Shown in pieces: positions 7,235-14,641 of a stretch of DNA of 15,960 bases. The translations under genes were made by a program, and so were the position numbers. Origin of the DNA: JANLWK01 sp031364505 (GTDB taxonomy: Bacteria; Eisenbacteria; RBG-16-71-46); contig JANLWK010000047.1 in the NCBI GenBank assembly GCA_031364505.1, positions 1 to 15,960 on the forward strand. The letters run 5' to 3'. How positions within the stretch are numbered: the first letter of the stretch is position 1; the number at the start of each line of letters is the position of its first letter. A model generated the notes under the pieces. The model saw only the letters and a program-made list of their open reading frames with translations. It ran no database searches and was not told the DNA's origin.

Positions 7235-7771
7235 TCACCCCGGCGTCTGGGTGATCTCGTACACGACGTGGGGGCCGACGGCCGTGGGGTAGGCGTCGTC
7301 ATTCCTGCCCGCGAGCGTCGCGCCGATCTTCTCGAGCGCCTTGCGCGAGCGGTGGTTGCGCTCGCCGACGATGAACACCACGCGCGGGACGAACTTCAGC
7401 GCATGCGCGATCATCAGCCGTTTGAGCTCGCCGTTGGTCTCGCCGCCCCAGTGCGCGCGTTCGAGGAAGGTCCAGCCGATTTCGACTTCGCCCTCGCGCA
7501 GGTTGCAGTAGCGCGAGCTGCCGATGACGCGGCCGGTGTTGCGGTCGATGATCGCCAGGGCGCCGCCCGAGGCGATGCCGCCGTCGAAGTAGCGCTGGAA
7601 CACGGCCCGCTCGTGGCGGGTGGGCTCGGGGTGGAGAGCCCAGATCGCCGGATCGCCGCCGGCGGCGTATAGCGCGTCGAAGTCGTCAAGCGTCAGCGGG
7701 CGTAGCTCCAGGCGCTCGCCCAGGAGGCGCGGCTGGAAGTCAAAGGTGGGCTTCGAAACGGTCGGATCCAT
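7235..7771 (-). CDS. GNAT-family N-acetyltransferase, RimJ/RimL-like
   Basis: 178 residues, the usual size for a single-domain GNAT enzyme. Such enzymes transfer acetyl from acetyl-CoA to a protein N-terminus or small amine. The N-terminus shows the typical opening GERLELRPLTLDDFDALYAA. The middle carries the GNAT beta strands (ALAIIDRNTGRVIGSSRYCN; EVEIGWTFLE). The C-terminal half has VVFIVGERNHRSRKALEKIG, matching the RimJ/RimL-type Asn-x-x-Ser...Glu-Lys-x-Gly region. The ATG at 7771 is chosen because family similarity starts just after it; the frame stays open to 8011 but that part reads as non-coding. No good Shine-Dalgarno site precedes the ATG. The substrate cannot be read from the sequence. 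The gene is transcribed away from the damaged plus-strand locus at 7881. Confidence 0.85.
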   Translation of the reverse strand: MDPTVSKPTFDFQPRLLGERLELRPLTLDDFDALYAAGGDPAIWALHPEPTRHERAVFQRYFDGGIASGGALAIIDRNTGRVIGSSRYCNLREGEVEIGWTFLERAHWGGETNGELKRLMIAHALKFVPRVVFIVGERNHRSRKALEKIGATLAGRNDDAYPTAVGPHVVYEITQTPG

Positions 7772-7880
7772 GGGCGCATGGTGGTCCAACCGGTTGTCCC
7801 CGCGCAACGTCGCGGGTTGTGACCCCGGGCCCCTCCGCGGGGTTATAAGGTAGAAGCATACGGACGGGCGCCCGGGCGTC

Positions 7881-8106
7881 GTGGCGAGCATCGTCCCGAC
7901 GCACGAGGAACACGCCGAGCACTGGGGGTTCATCCGCGACTGGCGCGACACGCTGGAGTGGATCGACACGACGACGTTCCGGGCGGTCGACAAAAGCGTG
8001 CTCAATACCACCGCCCAGAGCGCGCTGCGCCGGCAGCTCGGGCGCGTCGAGATGTCGGAAACTGCCGGTGTTCGACGACCGTGCCCAGCCGATCCAGACG
8101 CGCGAC
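7881..8106 (+). pseudogene. Unrecognised coding fragment with frame switch at 8055
   Basis: From GTG 7881 the first frame reads AEHWGFIRDWRDTLEWIDTT and continues with an almost pure G/C third codon position up to the ATG codon at 8052-8054. Beyond it the same frame loses that bias (10 of 24 codons) and stops at 8129. The +1 frame becomes strongly biased (15 of 17) and reads RKLPVFDDRAQPIQTRD. Dropping the T at 8055 joins the two as VEMRKLPVF. The corrected frame has no stop before the next unit and runs directly into the STAS-like reading at 8107, so both may be one broken gene. I recognise no family for this half. A TAG at 7851 closes the frame upstream and no clear ribosome site is visible, so the 5' end may also be lost. 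Confidence 0.6.
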
Positions 8107-8496
8107 ATGGCCGTCACCCACTCGATTGACGGAACCTTGCTCACCCTGACGATGGCCGGCGTCTAGGTGTCGGCCGACGTCATCCGCCAGTTCCTGGCAG
8201 CGATGAACGACCCGGCCTGCCCGGCGCGCGTGGAGCTGATCGTCGACGTCACGCGGTCCGAGTCACTCGCCGTGCGGCCCACGGACGAGATCCGCGCCGT
8301 CGCCGAGTTCATCGGGCCGTACGCCGAGCGCGTCGGCGGGCGCTGCGCCGTGGTCGCGTCGCCCGGAGTCCAGTTCGGGCTGAGCGCGATGGGCTCGGTC
8401 TACAGCGAGGGCGTCGGGGTCGTGACCGTCGTGTTCCGCACGCATGCCGAGGCCATCGAATGGCTCCGCACACCGGCCGCGGAGCGGGATCGTTAG
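8107..8496 (+). pseudogene. STAS/SpoIIAA-like small protein interrupted by an in-frame TAG
   Basis: From ATG 8107 the frame reads MAVTHSIDGTLLTLTMAGV, then TAG at 8164-8166, then VSADVIRQFLAAMNDP, VELIVDVTRSESLAVRP, GGRCAVVASPGVQFGLSAM and FRTHAEAIEWL. The part before the stop supplies the first beta strands of the fold seen after it, and proteins of this type usually have Tyr or another residue there, so TAC or TAT to TAG is the simplest explanation. A shorter 109-residue product could start at GTG 8167, directly after the stop, but would lack the first strands. STAS-like domains act as regulatory or phospho-switch modules; this one's partner is unknown. Its stop (8494-8496) overlaps the stop of the converging metalloprotease gene. 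Family assignment is moderate; the interruption is seen directly. Confidence 0.6.
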
Positions 8497-9980
8497 CGGA
8501 TCAGCGTGATCATCCTCGTGCGCGTCGTCGAGCCCGCCCCGAGGCGAAGGAACAGCGTGCCCGGCGCGACGCGACGATCGCGGGTGTCGCGAGCGTTCCA
8601 CGTGACCGTGTGCCAGCCCTGTTCCTGGATGCCGTCCGCGATCCGGGCCACCCGGCGTCCCGCCAGGTCCATCACGTCGAGCACGGTGGGGCCGGTGCGA
8701 TCGAGGTAGTAGCGGATGCTCGTCGACCCCGAGACCGGGCTCGGCCACGGCGTCTCGAGCTGGATCCCGGCCGCCGCGGAGGCCACAGGTACCAGGCCGT
8801 CGACGCCGAGCGACACGGTGCCGAGGCAGGTGCGCGACGCGGCGTAGTTCGTGATCGCGGTCTTGCCCTGCGGCTCGAAGTTCGGCAGGCCGAGGCCGTC
8901 GCAACCCGCGATCGTCGAGCACATGATGTTGCATGGGACGACACCGTTGCAGTGCGAGGCGTTCCAGTTGTGCCCCAGCTCGTGCGCGGTGAGCGCGGTC
9001 CGCCGCGCGTAGTTCGTCGTGTAGCGCGAGCGGGACAGGCCGTACGCGCTCCTCGTGTTGCACACCACGCCGACGCCGGCGTAACCGATGGTATTGCCCG
9101 CGATGGCTCTGCCCGTCATCAGGTGGACCATGTCGCGGTTCACGCTCGAGCGATTCGTGTTCCAGTCGTTCTTGAGCTGCGTCAATAGCGTCTCCGGGGA
9201 CGCCGACGTGAACGGATCCGAAGGCGTCGAGCGGACGACGATCGTGCTGACGCGGTGCGTGATCCCGCAATCGCGCTGGTAGATCGCGTTTACCCCGGCG
9301 AGCACGCTCTCGATGTCCCGGACGGTCGAATCCACGCGGCTCTTGTTCTGCTGGAAGAATTCGTAGTCGGCGTCGAACGCGACGTCGGCCAGCTTCAGGG
9401 TTCCCACGGCCTGCGCATCGAGTCGTCCCTCGCGAGGCGCCGACGTCGTGACGGATGGCTCGTCCGCGGCGCACGACTCGTCGCCCTGGACGACGGCGTC
9501 GCCGCGATAGACGGCGTGGAGCGCCGGATCGGCGTTGCCGTCCGCCATCGGCAGCGGCTCGACGTAGAACACGTGATCGCCGGGCAGCGCGACCACCGCG
9601 GTGAGCCGGCCGTCGCGGATCGTGCCCGTCACGAACGTACCCGGCCGCTCATCCACCGTGCCGCGATACGTGACCGGCTCGGGAGCCGCGACCGCGGTCA
9701 ACGCGCCATCGGCGCCCTGGACCAGCACCTGGAAGTCCGGCGACCGCATCGATGCGCGACGCAGCCGCATCGTGACGCGATCGCCGTCGAGGTCCATCAC
9801 CAGCGACGTCGTTTCTGGAGCGGATGGAAGCCACAGGCGCTGAGCGGACAGTCGCGTCACGCCGAGCCGCGCGGACGCCGAACGCTCGAATGCCGATATC
9901 GGCGACGTGGGGTTCTGGGGGTTCGGGGCCGAAAAGCCGGCGATCGCCAGAACGGACAACAGGAATGGAGTGATCGTCAT
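8493..9980 (-). CDS. Secreted metzincin-type zinc metalloprotease with FlgD-like C-terminal sorting module
   Basis: 495 residues. A short signal peptide (about 1-18) is followed by a propeptide-like region (about 45-145, with a stretch resembling reprolysin propeptides) and a catalytic domain at about 195-390. The zinc site is HELGHNWNASH (His333, Glu334, His337, His343), and CNIMCS supplies the Met-turn (Met353) of metzincins, closest to M12-type peptidases. Paired cysteines around the site suggest disulfides, consistent with export. Residues about 405-495 form a FlgD-like Ig module (PWPSPVSGSTSIRYYLD; GWHTVTWNARDTRDRRVAPG) ending RTRMITLIR, like the tail of the 79-4560 protein. The third-histidine spacer has Asn340 where metzincins usually have Gly. 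GGAG lies 3 bases before the ATG at 9980. Predicted role is an extracellular or surface protease activated by propeptide removal; its substrate is unknown. Confidence 0.85.
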   Translation of the reverse strand: MTITPFLLSVLAIAGFSAPNPQNPTSPISAFERSASARLGVTRLSAQRLWLPSAPETTSLVMDLDGDRVTMRLRRASMRSPDFQVLVQGADGALTAVAAPEPVTYRGTVDERPGTFVTGTIRDGRLTAVVALPGDHVFYVEPLPMADGNADPALHAVYRGDAVVQGDESCAADEPSVTTSAPREGRLDAQAVGTLKLADVAFDADYEFFQQNKSRVDSTVRDIESVLAGVNAIYQRDCGITHRVSTIVVRSTPSDPFTSASPETLLTQLKNDWNTNRSSVNRDMVHLMTGRAIAGNTIGYAGVGVVCNTRSAYGLSRSRYTTNYARRTALTAHELGHNWNASHCNGVVPCNIMCSTIAGCDGLGLPNFEPQGKTAITNYAASRTCLGTVSLGVDGLVPVASAAAGIQLETPWPSPVSGSTSIRYYLDRTGPTVLDVMDLAGRRVARIADGIQEQGWHTVTWNARDTRDRRVAPGTLFLRLGAGSTTRTRMITLIR

Positions 9981-10194
9981 GAGCTCCGGAAGAAGTGCCT
10001 TGCAGGATGTCCAAGGGAGCGGACGGGCGACTCTGCCTGTTATCGGATGATCGCCACGCGGATATAGCCACGAAATGATCTCGGTGGCCCGATGATTTTC
10101 GATGAATCCCGCGAGATTTTGCTTTCACTTGAACGGCCGGGGAGGCCTGGGGAAAAGGACGCGCAGCCGGCGCGGAGCCCCGGCGAAAAGCACG

Positions 10195-10220
10195 AGGGCC
10201 CCGACGTTGGGCGGGGCCCT
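10195..10220 (-). terminator. Rho-independent-like terminator of the SYLF gene
   Basis: AGGGCCCCG (10195-10203) pairs perfectly with CGGGGCCCT (10212-10220) across an 8-base loop. It lies 33 bases past the stop of the minus-strand SYLF gene. On that strand a TTTT run follows shortly after the stem (about 10186-10189). Confidence 0.75.
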
Positions 10221-10252
10221 GCGCAATGCGTTACGGATGTTCTTCGTTGCCG

Positions 10253-10972
10253 CTACTTGTGGACGTCGCCTTCGCTCATCGCCGATCCGGAGGGGAGCGT
10301 GTTGCGGAACGTCACGACCTCCGACGACAGGTTCGAGGGGGCCGCACCGAACAGCAACTGCTTGTAGGTGACGCCCTTCCCGTAATAGTACGCGTTGTCT
10401 TCCTTGTTGGGGGCCAGACGCGCGCCTTCGAGCGAGAGTCCGGCGAACAGACCCTTCGAGCGGGCGTAGGAGTAGATCTCAGACTTGAGCTCGAGGTTCG
10501 TCGCCGCCTCGCCGCTGCGTCCGAACGGGCCCGCCGCGACGCTCGCCTTGCCGCCGAGGGTGATCCGGCTGCCGTTGACGAGCGACTTGGCGCCGCGCTC
10601 GTTCATGAAGAACAGCACGAGGTCGGTGGACGACGCGCCGAGCTGGAGCCCCGCGCTGCCACCCGAGATGTTCACGAACGCCGGCGCCGACCAGCCGCTC
10701 GCGTTCCGGCAGGACATGACGCCGCTGCCGTGACGGATGCCGATACCGGCGGCCGCCTTGAGGACACCCGGAAGTACGGCGACGCACTTGCAGTTCTCGA
10801 GCAACTCCTTCGGCACGGCCTGGTCCGGCATCGAGATCAGCTCGTGATAGACCGCGGTCGCATCGGTGATCTTCTTCGCGTTCTTCTGGTTCTGCTGGGC
10901 CCGGTCCGCGGTCGCGACCGCCGCCGTCGCCAGCACCGCACACATCAGGACTCCACAAGCCAGTTGCTTCAT
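10253..10972 (-). CDS. Exported SYLF (Ysc84/DUF500) domain protein
   Basis: 239 residues from the ATG at 10972, fixed by GGGAGG 6 bases upstream and by the signal peptide it begins (about 1-22, MKQLACGVLMCAVLATAAVA). The mature protein is one SYLF domain: AVYHELISMPDQAVPKELL, CKCVAVLPGVLKAAAGIG, GHGSG-like RHGSGVMSCRN, WSAPAFVNISGGSAGLQLGA, DLVLFFMNERGAKSLV, then AAGPFGRSGEA and IYSYARSKGLFAGLSLEGA. SYLF proteins bind lipids in eukaryotes; the bacterial exported forms are poorly characterised and are presumed periplasmic or lipid-associated. The gene stands alone, with its own terminator at 10195-10220 and 271 bases of leader before it. Start and family are well supported; the physiological role is not known. 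Confidence 0.9.
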   Translation of the reverse strand: MKQLACGVLMCAVLATAAVATADRAQQNQKNAKKITDATAVYHELISMPDQAVPKELLENCKCVAVLPGVLKAAAGIGIRHGSGVMSCRNASGWSAPAFVNISGGSAGLQLGASSTDLVLFFMNERGAKSLVNGSRITLGGKASVAAGPFGRSGEAATNLELKSEIYSYARSKGLFAGLSLEGARLAPNKEDNAYYYGKGVTYKQLLFGAAPSNLSSEVVTFRNTLPSGSAMSEGDVHK

Positions 10973-10978
10973 CGTTGA

Positions 10979-10984
10979 CCTCCC
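10979..10984 (-). promoter_or_regulatory. Shine-Dalgarno site deciding the SYLF gene start
   Basis: GGGAGG on the minus strand, 6 bases before the ATG at 10972. It rules out the in-frame starts further upstream, such as 11137, and places the signal peptide at the N-terminus. Confidence 0.75.
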
Positions 10985-11020
10985 AGTGGTGGTGCTTTTC
11001 GCATCTGTGCCGCCTGCCGG

Positions 11021-11043
11021 CCCCGGCTGCCGCGCAGCCGGGG
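11021..11043 (-). terminator. GC hairpin between the cNMP-fold gene and the SYLF gene
   Basis: CCCCGGCTGC (11021-11030) pairs perfectly with GCAGCCGGGG (11034-11043), leaving a 3-base loop. It sits about 200 bases past the end of the transporter operon and about 50 bases before the SYLF start, all on the minus strand. It has no T-run, so it could be an operon terminator or a leader structure of the SYLF mRNA. Confidence 0.45.
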
Positions 11044-11243
11044 GGCGGAACCAGATGGTTGGGTACCTGACCTGCTGATATGCAACCTTGCGGCCGGAAG
11101 CCGGAGACGATCTCGCCGTGGCGTGAACCGCCGGCATGCCAGCGCGTTACGCCAATGCTTCAACCACATTGTTTACACACTCGGCGCATCGCGAGGGCTC
11201 CGGAATGTAGAACTGGCTCTCGATCGTAAGAATCGGCAAGCGC

Positions 11244-11948
11244 TCACGACGTGCGATCGGGAGGTTTCCGTGTCGTCTGTCCGAGGGCGGCGGCCTTCAG
11301 TGATGCCCCGGCGGCGGAGCTGGGCGCCTCGGGGGCATCGCCGGTGTTCGTTTCCACGGTGCCCGTCTTCGTGGGATTGACGGGCGGATCGGGGGTGGGG
11401 TTCACCGTCGCCTCCGTGGTGGTCGCCTCGTCGATGGCCGTCTCGGTCGCCACGACGGCCCCGGCGGTCACGGGGGCGGCCATCGCCTCGGGCTTCTCGA
11501 CGCCCTCGCCCTCGACGCGAGCCTCCTCGGGACGCTCGACCACCAGCGCGCGCAATCGTTTCGCGAGGACACGCACGACTTCCTTGAGGAGCGTGAGGTC
11601 GCCGGCTGCGATGTCGTAGAAATCGTCGCGGTGCAGCGCCAGCGCCAGCCCGTCCTGGGTGCATTCGGCGCGATGGCCGCGCGCGGCGTCGTCGACGAGT
11701 GCCCAGGTGCCGAACGCCTCGCCCGGGCCGACCTCGGACGTCACGCGTTCGCCGGTGGTGAGTCGCACGCGGCCCTCGACGACGAGATACAGCGCGTCCG
11801 CGGCGTCGCCGTCGCCATAGATGATGTCTCCCTGCCCCATGTCGATCTCGCGCGCGACGTCGGCGAGGCCGAGCAGGTGACGCGGCCCGACATCCTTGAG
11901 CAGATCGGCACCCTTGAGGATCAGCACGCGCTCCACCGGGGTCAGCAT
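11244..11948 (-). CDS. Cyclic-nucleotide-binding-fold (Crp/cNMP) protein without DNA-binding domain
   Basis: 234 residues from the ATG at 11948, which overlaps the preceding gene's stop by 7 bases, implying translational coupling. Residues about 10-135 form a cNMP-binding beta-roll: LLKDVGPRHLLGLADVA, then GQGDIIYGDGDAADALYLVV, EGRVRL, and the cassette region GEAFGTWALVDDAARGHRAE (76-95), then a helical end. The cassette keeps FG and an Arg but has Thr81 where cAMP-binding members have Glu, so nucleotide binding is doubtful. No helix-turn-helix follows; residues about 136-234 are a low-complexity Thr/Ala/Pro/Glu-rich tail, probably disordered. It is the last gene of the operon behind two NTT-like proteins and is most simply a regulatory or scaffold partner of them, not a transcription factor. 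That role is inference from context. Confidence 0.8.
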   Translation of the reverse strand: MLTPVERVLILKGADLLKDVGPRHLLGLADVAREIDMGQGDIIYGDGDAADALYLVVEGRVRLTTGERVTSEVGPGEAFGTWALVDDAARGHRAECTQDGLALALHRDDFYDIAAGDLTLLKEVVRVLAKRLRALVVERPEEARVEGEGVEKPEAMAAPVTAGAVVATETAIDEATTTEATVNPTPDPPVNPTKTGTVETNTGDAPEAPSSAAGASLKAAALGQTTRKPPDRTS

Positions 11949-14641
11949 GCCACCGCCTGCAGGCGCGCGGGCACGGCCATCGCGGCGAGTTCCGCCATGA
12001 CGGCGGGAGCATCGTCGGACGCCGCGCGGAACAATTGGAGGTCGAACGACGGAACGTGACGCGCGGCGCGCACGGCGCACGCGCGCAGCCACGCGTCCTC
12101 GGACTCCCACGCCGCGCGGATCCATCCGGCGAGCACCTTCGCCTCGGCTCCGGGAGCGGGGCCCTCGTCCTCCACCGGCTCGAAGATCCTTCCGACGGGC
12201 TTGAAGATCGCGCGCGGCAGCACGTGCCCGAGATACTCGAGCGCCATGGGGGCCAGCGCCTGATCCTGGGCGCGGAGCCCGTCGAACGCGCCCGACAACG
12301 GCCGCGGATCGTACCAGCAGGCCAGCGCGTCGATGGCCCGGTCGAGCGCCATTCCGGCGAACTCGCGGAGGCTCTCGGCCAGCAGGCGAATCTCCGGCAC
12401 GGAGCTGCCCTCGAGCGCGCGGGCGGGAACGACATAGCGGTGGTATTCGCGCAGCTCGCGCAGGAACAGCCGGTGGGAGAGCGAGAGCGAGAGCACGGGC
12501 GCCCCCCGGGTCGCGCGAATCCTCGCGACGTTGTGGAGCCCCAAGTGGCGAAGATCCACGTCCGTGCCGCGCACCAGCCGCATGAGCGCGTCGATCGCGT
12601 GCCGGGTCGCGATCTGCGCCAGTGCGCGCGCCGCGACGGCCCGCGACCCCGCGTCCTCCAGCTCACGCTGGAGCGCGTCCACGGCCGGATCGCCGATGGC
12701 GGCGAGGGCGTACCGGGCGTCGCGGCTCACTTCGGGACGCCGCAGCATCGGGATCAGCGCGTCGATGACCTCGGGGCTCGGTCTGCGGATGACGGAGCGC
12801 AGCGCCGCACGCTGAATCTCCGTTTCCGGATGGGCCAGCAGCGCCGGCAACCGGGCGGCGCCCGCCGATGCGGGCATGGCGCCGAGAGCGCGCGCGGCGA
12901 GCAGCACGTCTTCGCGTGTGCCGGCGGTGAGGCGCGCGTCCACCCACTCGGGCGTGAGCGCGCCGACGGCCGCGGACGGCCGCTCGAACAACGCGTCGAC
13001 GACGTGACGCCGGAGCGCCGCGTCGTCGCCCTCGAGCAGGTTGTGCGCGCGCTCGACGGGCCGCTCGCTCATGACGAGCAAATACCCGACCGCGGCACGA
13101 CGCACGCCGTCGTCCGTATCGCCCAGCGCCGCCTCGATCAGCCCCTCGCGATCGCGCAACCGGATCTCCTGCATCGTTCGCATGGCCGCGGCGCGCACAC
13201 CTGTCGACGCGTGCCGCAGGCAATCGCGCACCGCGCGCGTCACGGCCGAGTTGTTCGCGCTCTCGCACAGCTTGAGTGCGAACACGATGCGATTCTCGTC
13301 CGCGTCCTCCAGGGCGTGCAGCAGGGCCTTCCGGGCGGACGGCGTGCGCATCGATTCGGGCGCCGCCTCGGGCTCGATCCAGCGGCTGCTCAGGGCTTGC
13401 TCGAACGCCAGGCCGTACTGGCGATTCAGGTAGAACGTGGCGACGATCCAGGCCGCCGCCAGGACCGCCGTCCCGATGGCGATCACCATGTCGGGAAGGC
13501 GGAACACGTGGAGGAGCACGATCAGCGCGATGCCGACCGCCGCGTCCGACCACCGCTCGACCAGCGTGTCGATCGCGGGCTTGATGCGGCGGCGCTCGCT
13601 CGGGCGGATCGCCGCGTAGTAGATCTCGCTCGCCGACTTGCCCAGCGTCTGCGACACGACCCCTTGGATCCAGCGCATCGCCACCACGACCCATCCGCCG
13701 GTGTTCACGACCGCCAGTGTCGCGAACATCATCACGGCCCCGGGCTGGAGCCCCGTCGCGGTGCCGAGGCCGAGACGCGTCAGCAGCCAGCCGGCGATGC
13801 CGAACTGGAACAACAGGGCCAGGCTATTGAGCCCGGCGTAGAACGCCCCGAGGAATCGCGTCAGCGCCCGCGGGTCGGGGTAGGCGTGCTGGATGAATAG
13901 CTTGAACTGGAAGTCGACCAGGGTCCCGACGATCACCGACAGCGCCAGGCCCGCGACCATGATGCGGATGTAGGGAGATCTCCGGATGATGTCCCAGCTC
14001 GAGACGCTGGAGGATGTACTCGGGATGGCCGCGTGGACTCGGTGCGGCGTGGCGACATACGTCACGAGATGCGCCAGGACGAGCAAGCCCGACAGCACCC
14101 ACATGAGGCCGATGTTACCGAGTGACGGCGCCGAGGCGGCGATCGCGCCGCCGGTGAGGCCGCCCATCAGCCCGCACCCGGCGAGCAGCGGGAACACGCG
14201 GCGGGCGCGGCGCGAGTCCCAGACATCGAGCGCGAGCATCCAGAAGTGGGGCAGCAGCATCATCGCCTGGCTGCCGGTCCACACGTAGAACGCGGCGATC
14301 GTCCAGTGCCGGGCGACCGGAAGCAGCAGCGCGGCGAGGACGCTGAATGCGATCGCCATGACCTGGTTGAGCCACGCCGACCCGATGCGCGTGAAGCGGC
14401 GGGCGAAGCGATTCTCGCACCACACGAATGCCACGGAGGCCAGCGCGACGCCGACGTAGGCGTACGGCAGCGACATGGCGCCGAACTCCCGGAGGAACAG
14501 GGCGTCGCGCAGCACCTTCGCGACCGTGTACGCACACAGCAGCATCGCACACAGCGCGCCCATCAGGGCCACCCGGCGCAATTCGCCCGGCTCGAGCCCG
14601 AGCCGCCGGGCGATGCCGCCGAGTGCCCGCCGCGTGATCAC
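11942..14641 (-). CDS. NTT (ATP:ADP antiporter)-like membrane domain fused to HEAT repeats
   Basis: 899 residues from GTG 14641, which overlaps the upstream stop as GTGA. A longer frame to 14770 would overlap the previous gene by 133 bases and reads as non-membrane, Arg-rich sequence. Residues about 20-415 hold 11-12 hydrophobic segments (first VALMGALCAMLLCAYTVAKV). The motif KSASEIYYAAIRPSERRRIK, continuing to IDTLVERWSDA, matches the loop of nucleotide transporters in which a Lys-rich segment precedes the Asp/Arg stretch. Residues about 430-710 are alpha-helical HEAT-type repeats (RHASTGVRAAAMRTMQEI; LGDTDDGVRRAAVGYLL; HPETEIQRAALRSVI). A further helical C-terminus follows to 899. NTT proteins exchange ATP/ADP or import nucleotides; in free-living bacteria the substrate is usually unknown. 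The HEAT part is probably cytoplasmic and protein-binding. Transport of a specific nucleotide is not shown by this sequence. Confidence 0.8.
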   Translation of the reverse strand: MITRRALGGIARRLGLEPGELRRVALMGALCAMLLCAYTVAKVLRDALFLREFGAMSLPYAYVGVALASVAFVWCENRFARRFTRIGSAWLNQVMAIAFSVLAALLLPVARHWTIAAFYVWTGSQAMMLLPHFWMLALDVWDSRRARRVFPLLAGCGLMGGLTGGAIAASAPSLGNIGLMWVLSGLLVLAHLVTYVATPHRVHAAIPSTSSSVSSWDIIRRSPYIRIMVAGLALSVIVGTLVDFQFKLFIQHAYPDPRALTRFLGAFYAGLNSLALLFQFGIAGWLLTRLGLGTATGLQPGAVMMFATLAVVNTGGWVVVAMRWIQGVVSQTLGKSASEIYYAAIRPSERRRIKPAIDTLVERWSDAAVGIALIVLLHVFRLPDMVIAIGTAVLAAAWIVATFYLNRQYGLAFEQALSSRWIEPEAAPESMRTPSARKALLHALEDADENRIVFALKLCESANNSAVTRAVRDCLRHASTGVRAAAMRTMQEIRLRDREGLIEAALGDTDDGVRRAAVGYLLVMSERPVERAHNLLEGDDAALRRHVVDALFERPSAAVGALTPEWVDARLTAGTREDVLLAARALGAMPASAGAARLPALLAHPETEIQRAALRSVIRRPSPEVIDALIPMLRRPEVSRDARYALAAIGDPAVDALQRELEDAGSRAVAARALAQIATRHAIDALMRLVRGTDVDLRHLGLHNVARIRATRGAPVLSLSLSHRLFLRELREYHRYVVPARALEGSSVPEIRLLAESLREFAGMALDRAIDALACWYDPRPLSGAFDGLRAQDQALAPMALEYLGHVLPRAIFKPVGRIFEPVEDEGPAPGAEAKVLAGWIRAAWESEDAWLRACAVRAARHVPSFDLQLFRAASDDAPAVMAELAAMAVPARLQAVAC

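Noticed and set aside
7817..7849. TTGTGA and TTATAA as a promoter for the 7881 locus
   Set aside because: Spacing is about 20 bases and the first hexamer matches only 4 of 6; not enough to call.
10183..11002. An 11-base inverted repeat (GCGAAAAGCAC at 10183-10193, its complement at 10992-11002) flanking the SYLF gene, as mobile-element ends
   Set aside because: One such match over this distance is not far from chance, there is no transposase or target duplication, and each copy sits beside an ordinary hairpin.
12035..13900. A 621-codon plus-strand open frame antisense to the NTT-HEAT gene
   Set aside because: Low-complexity Arg/Gln/His-rich composition; the opposite strand has membrane helices and HEAT repeats.
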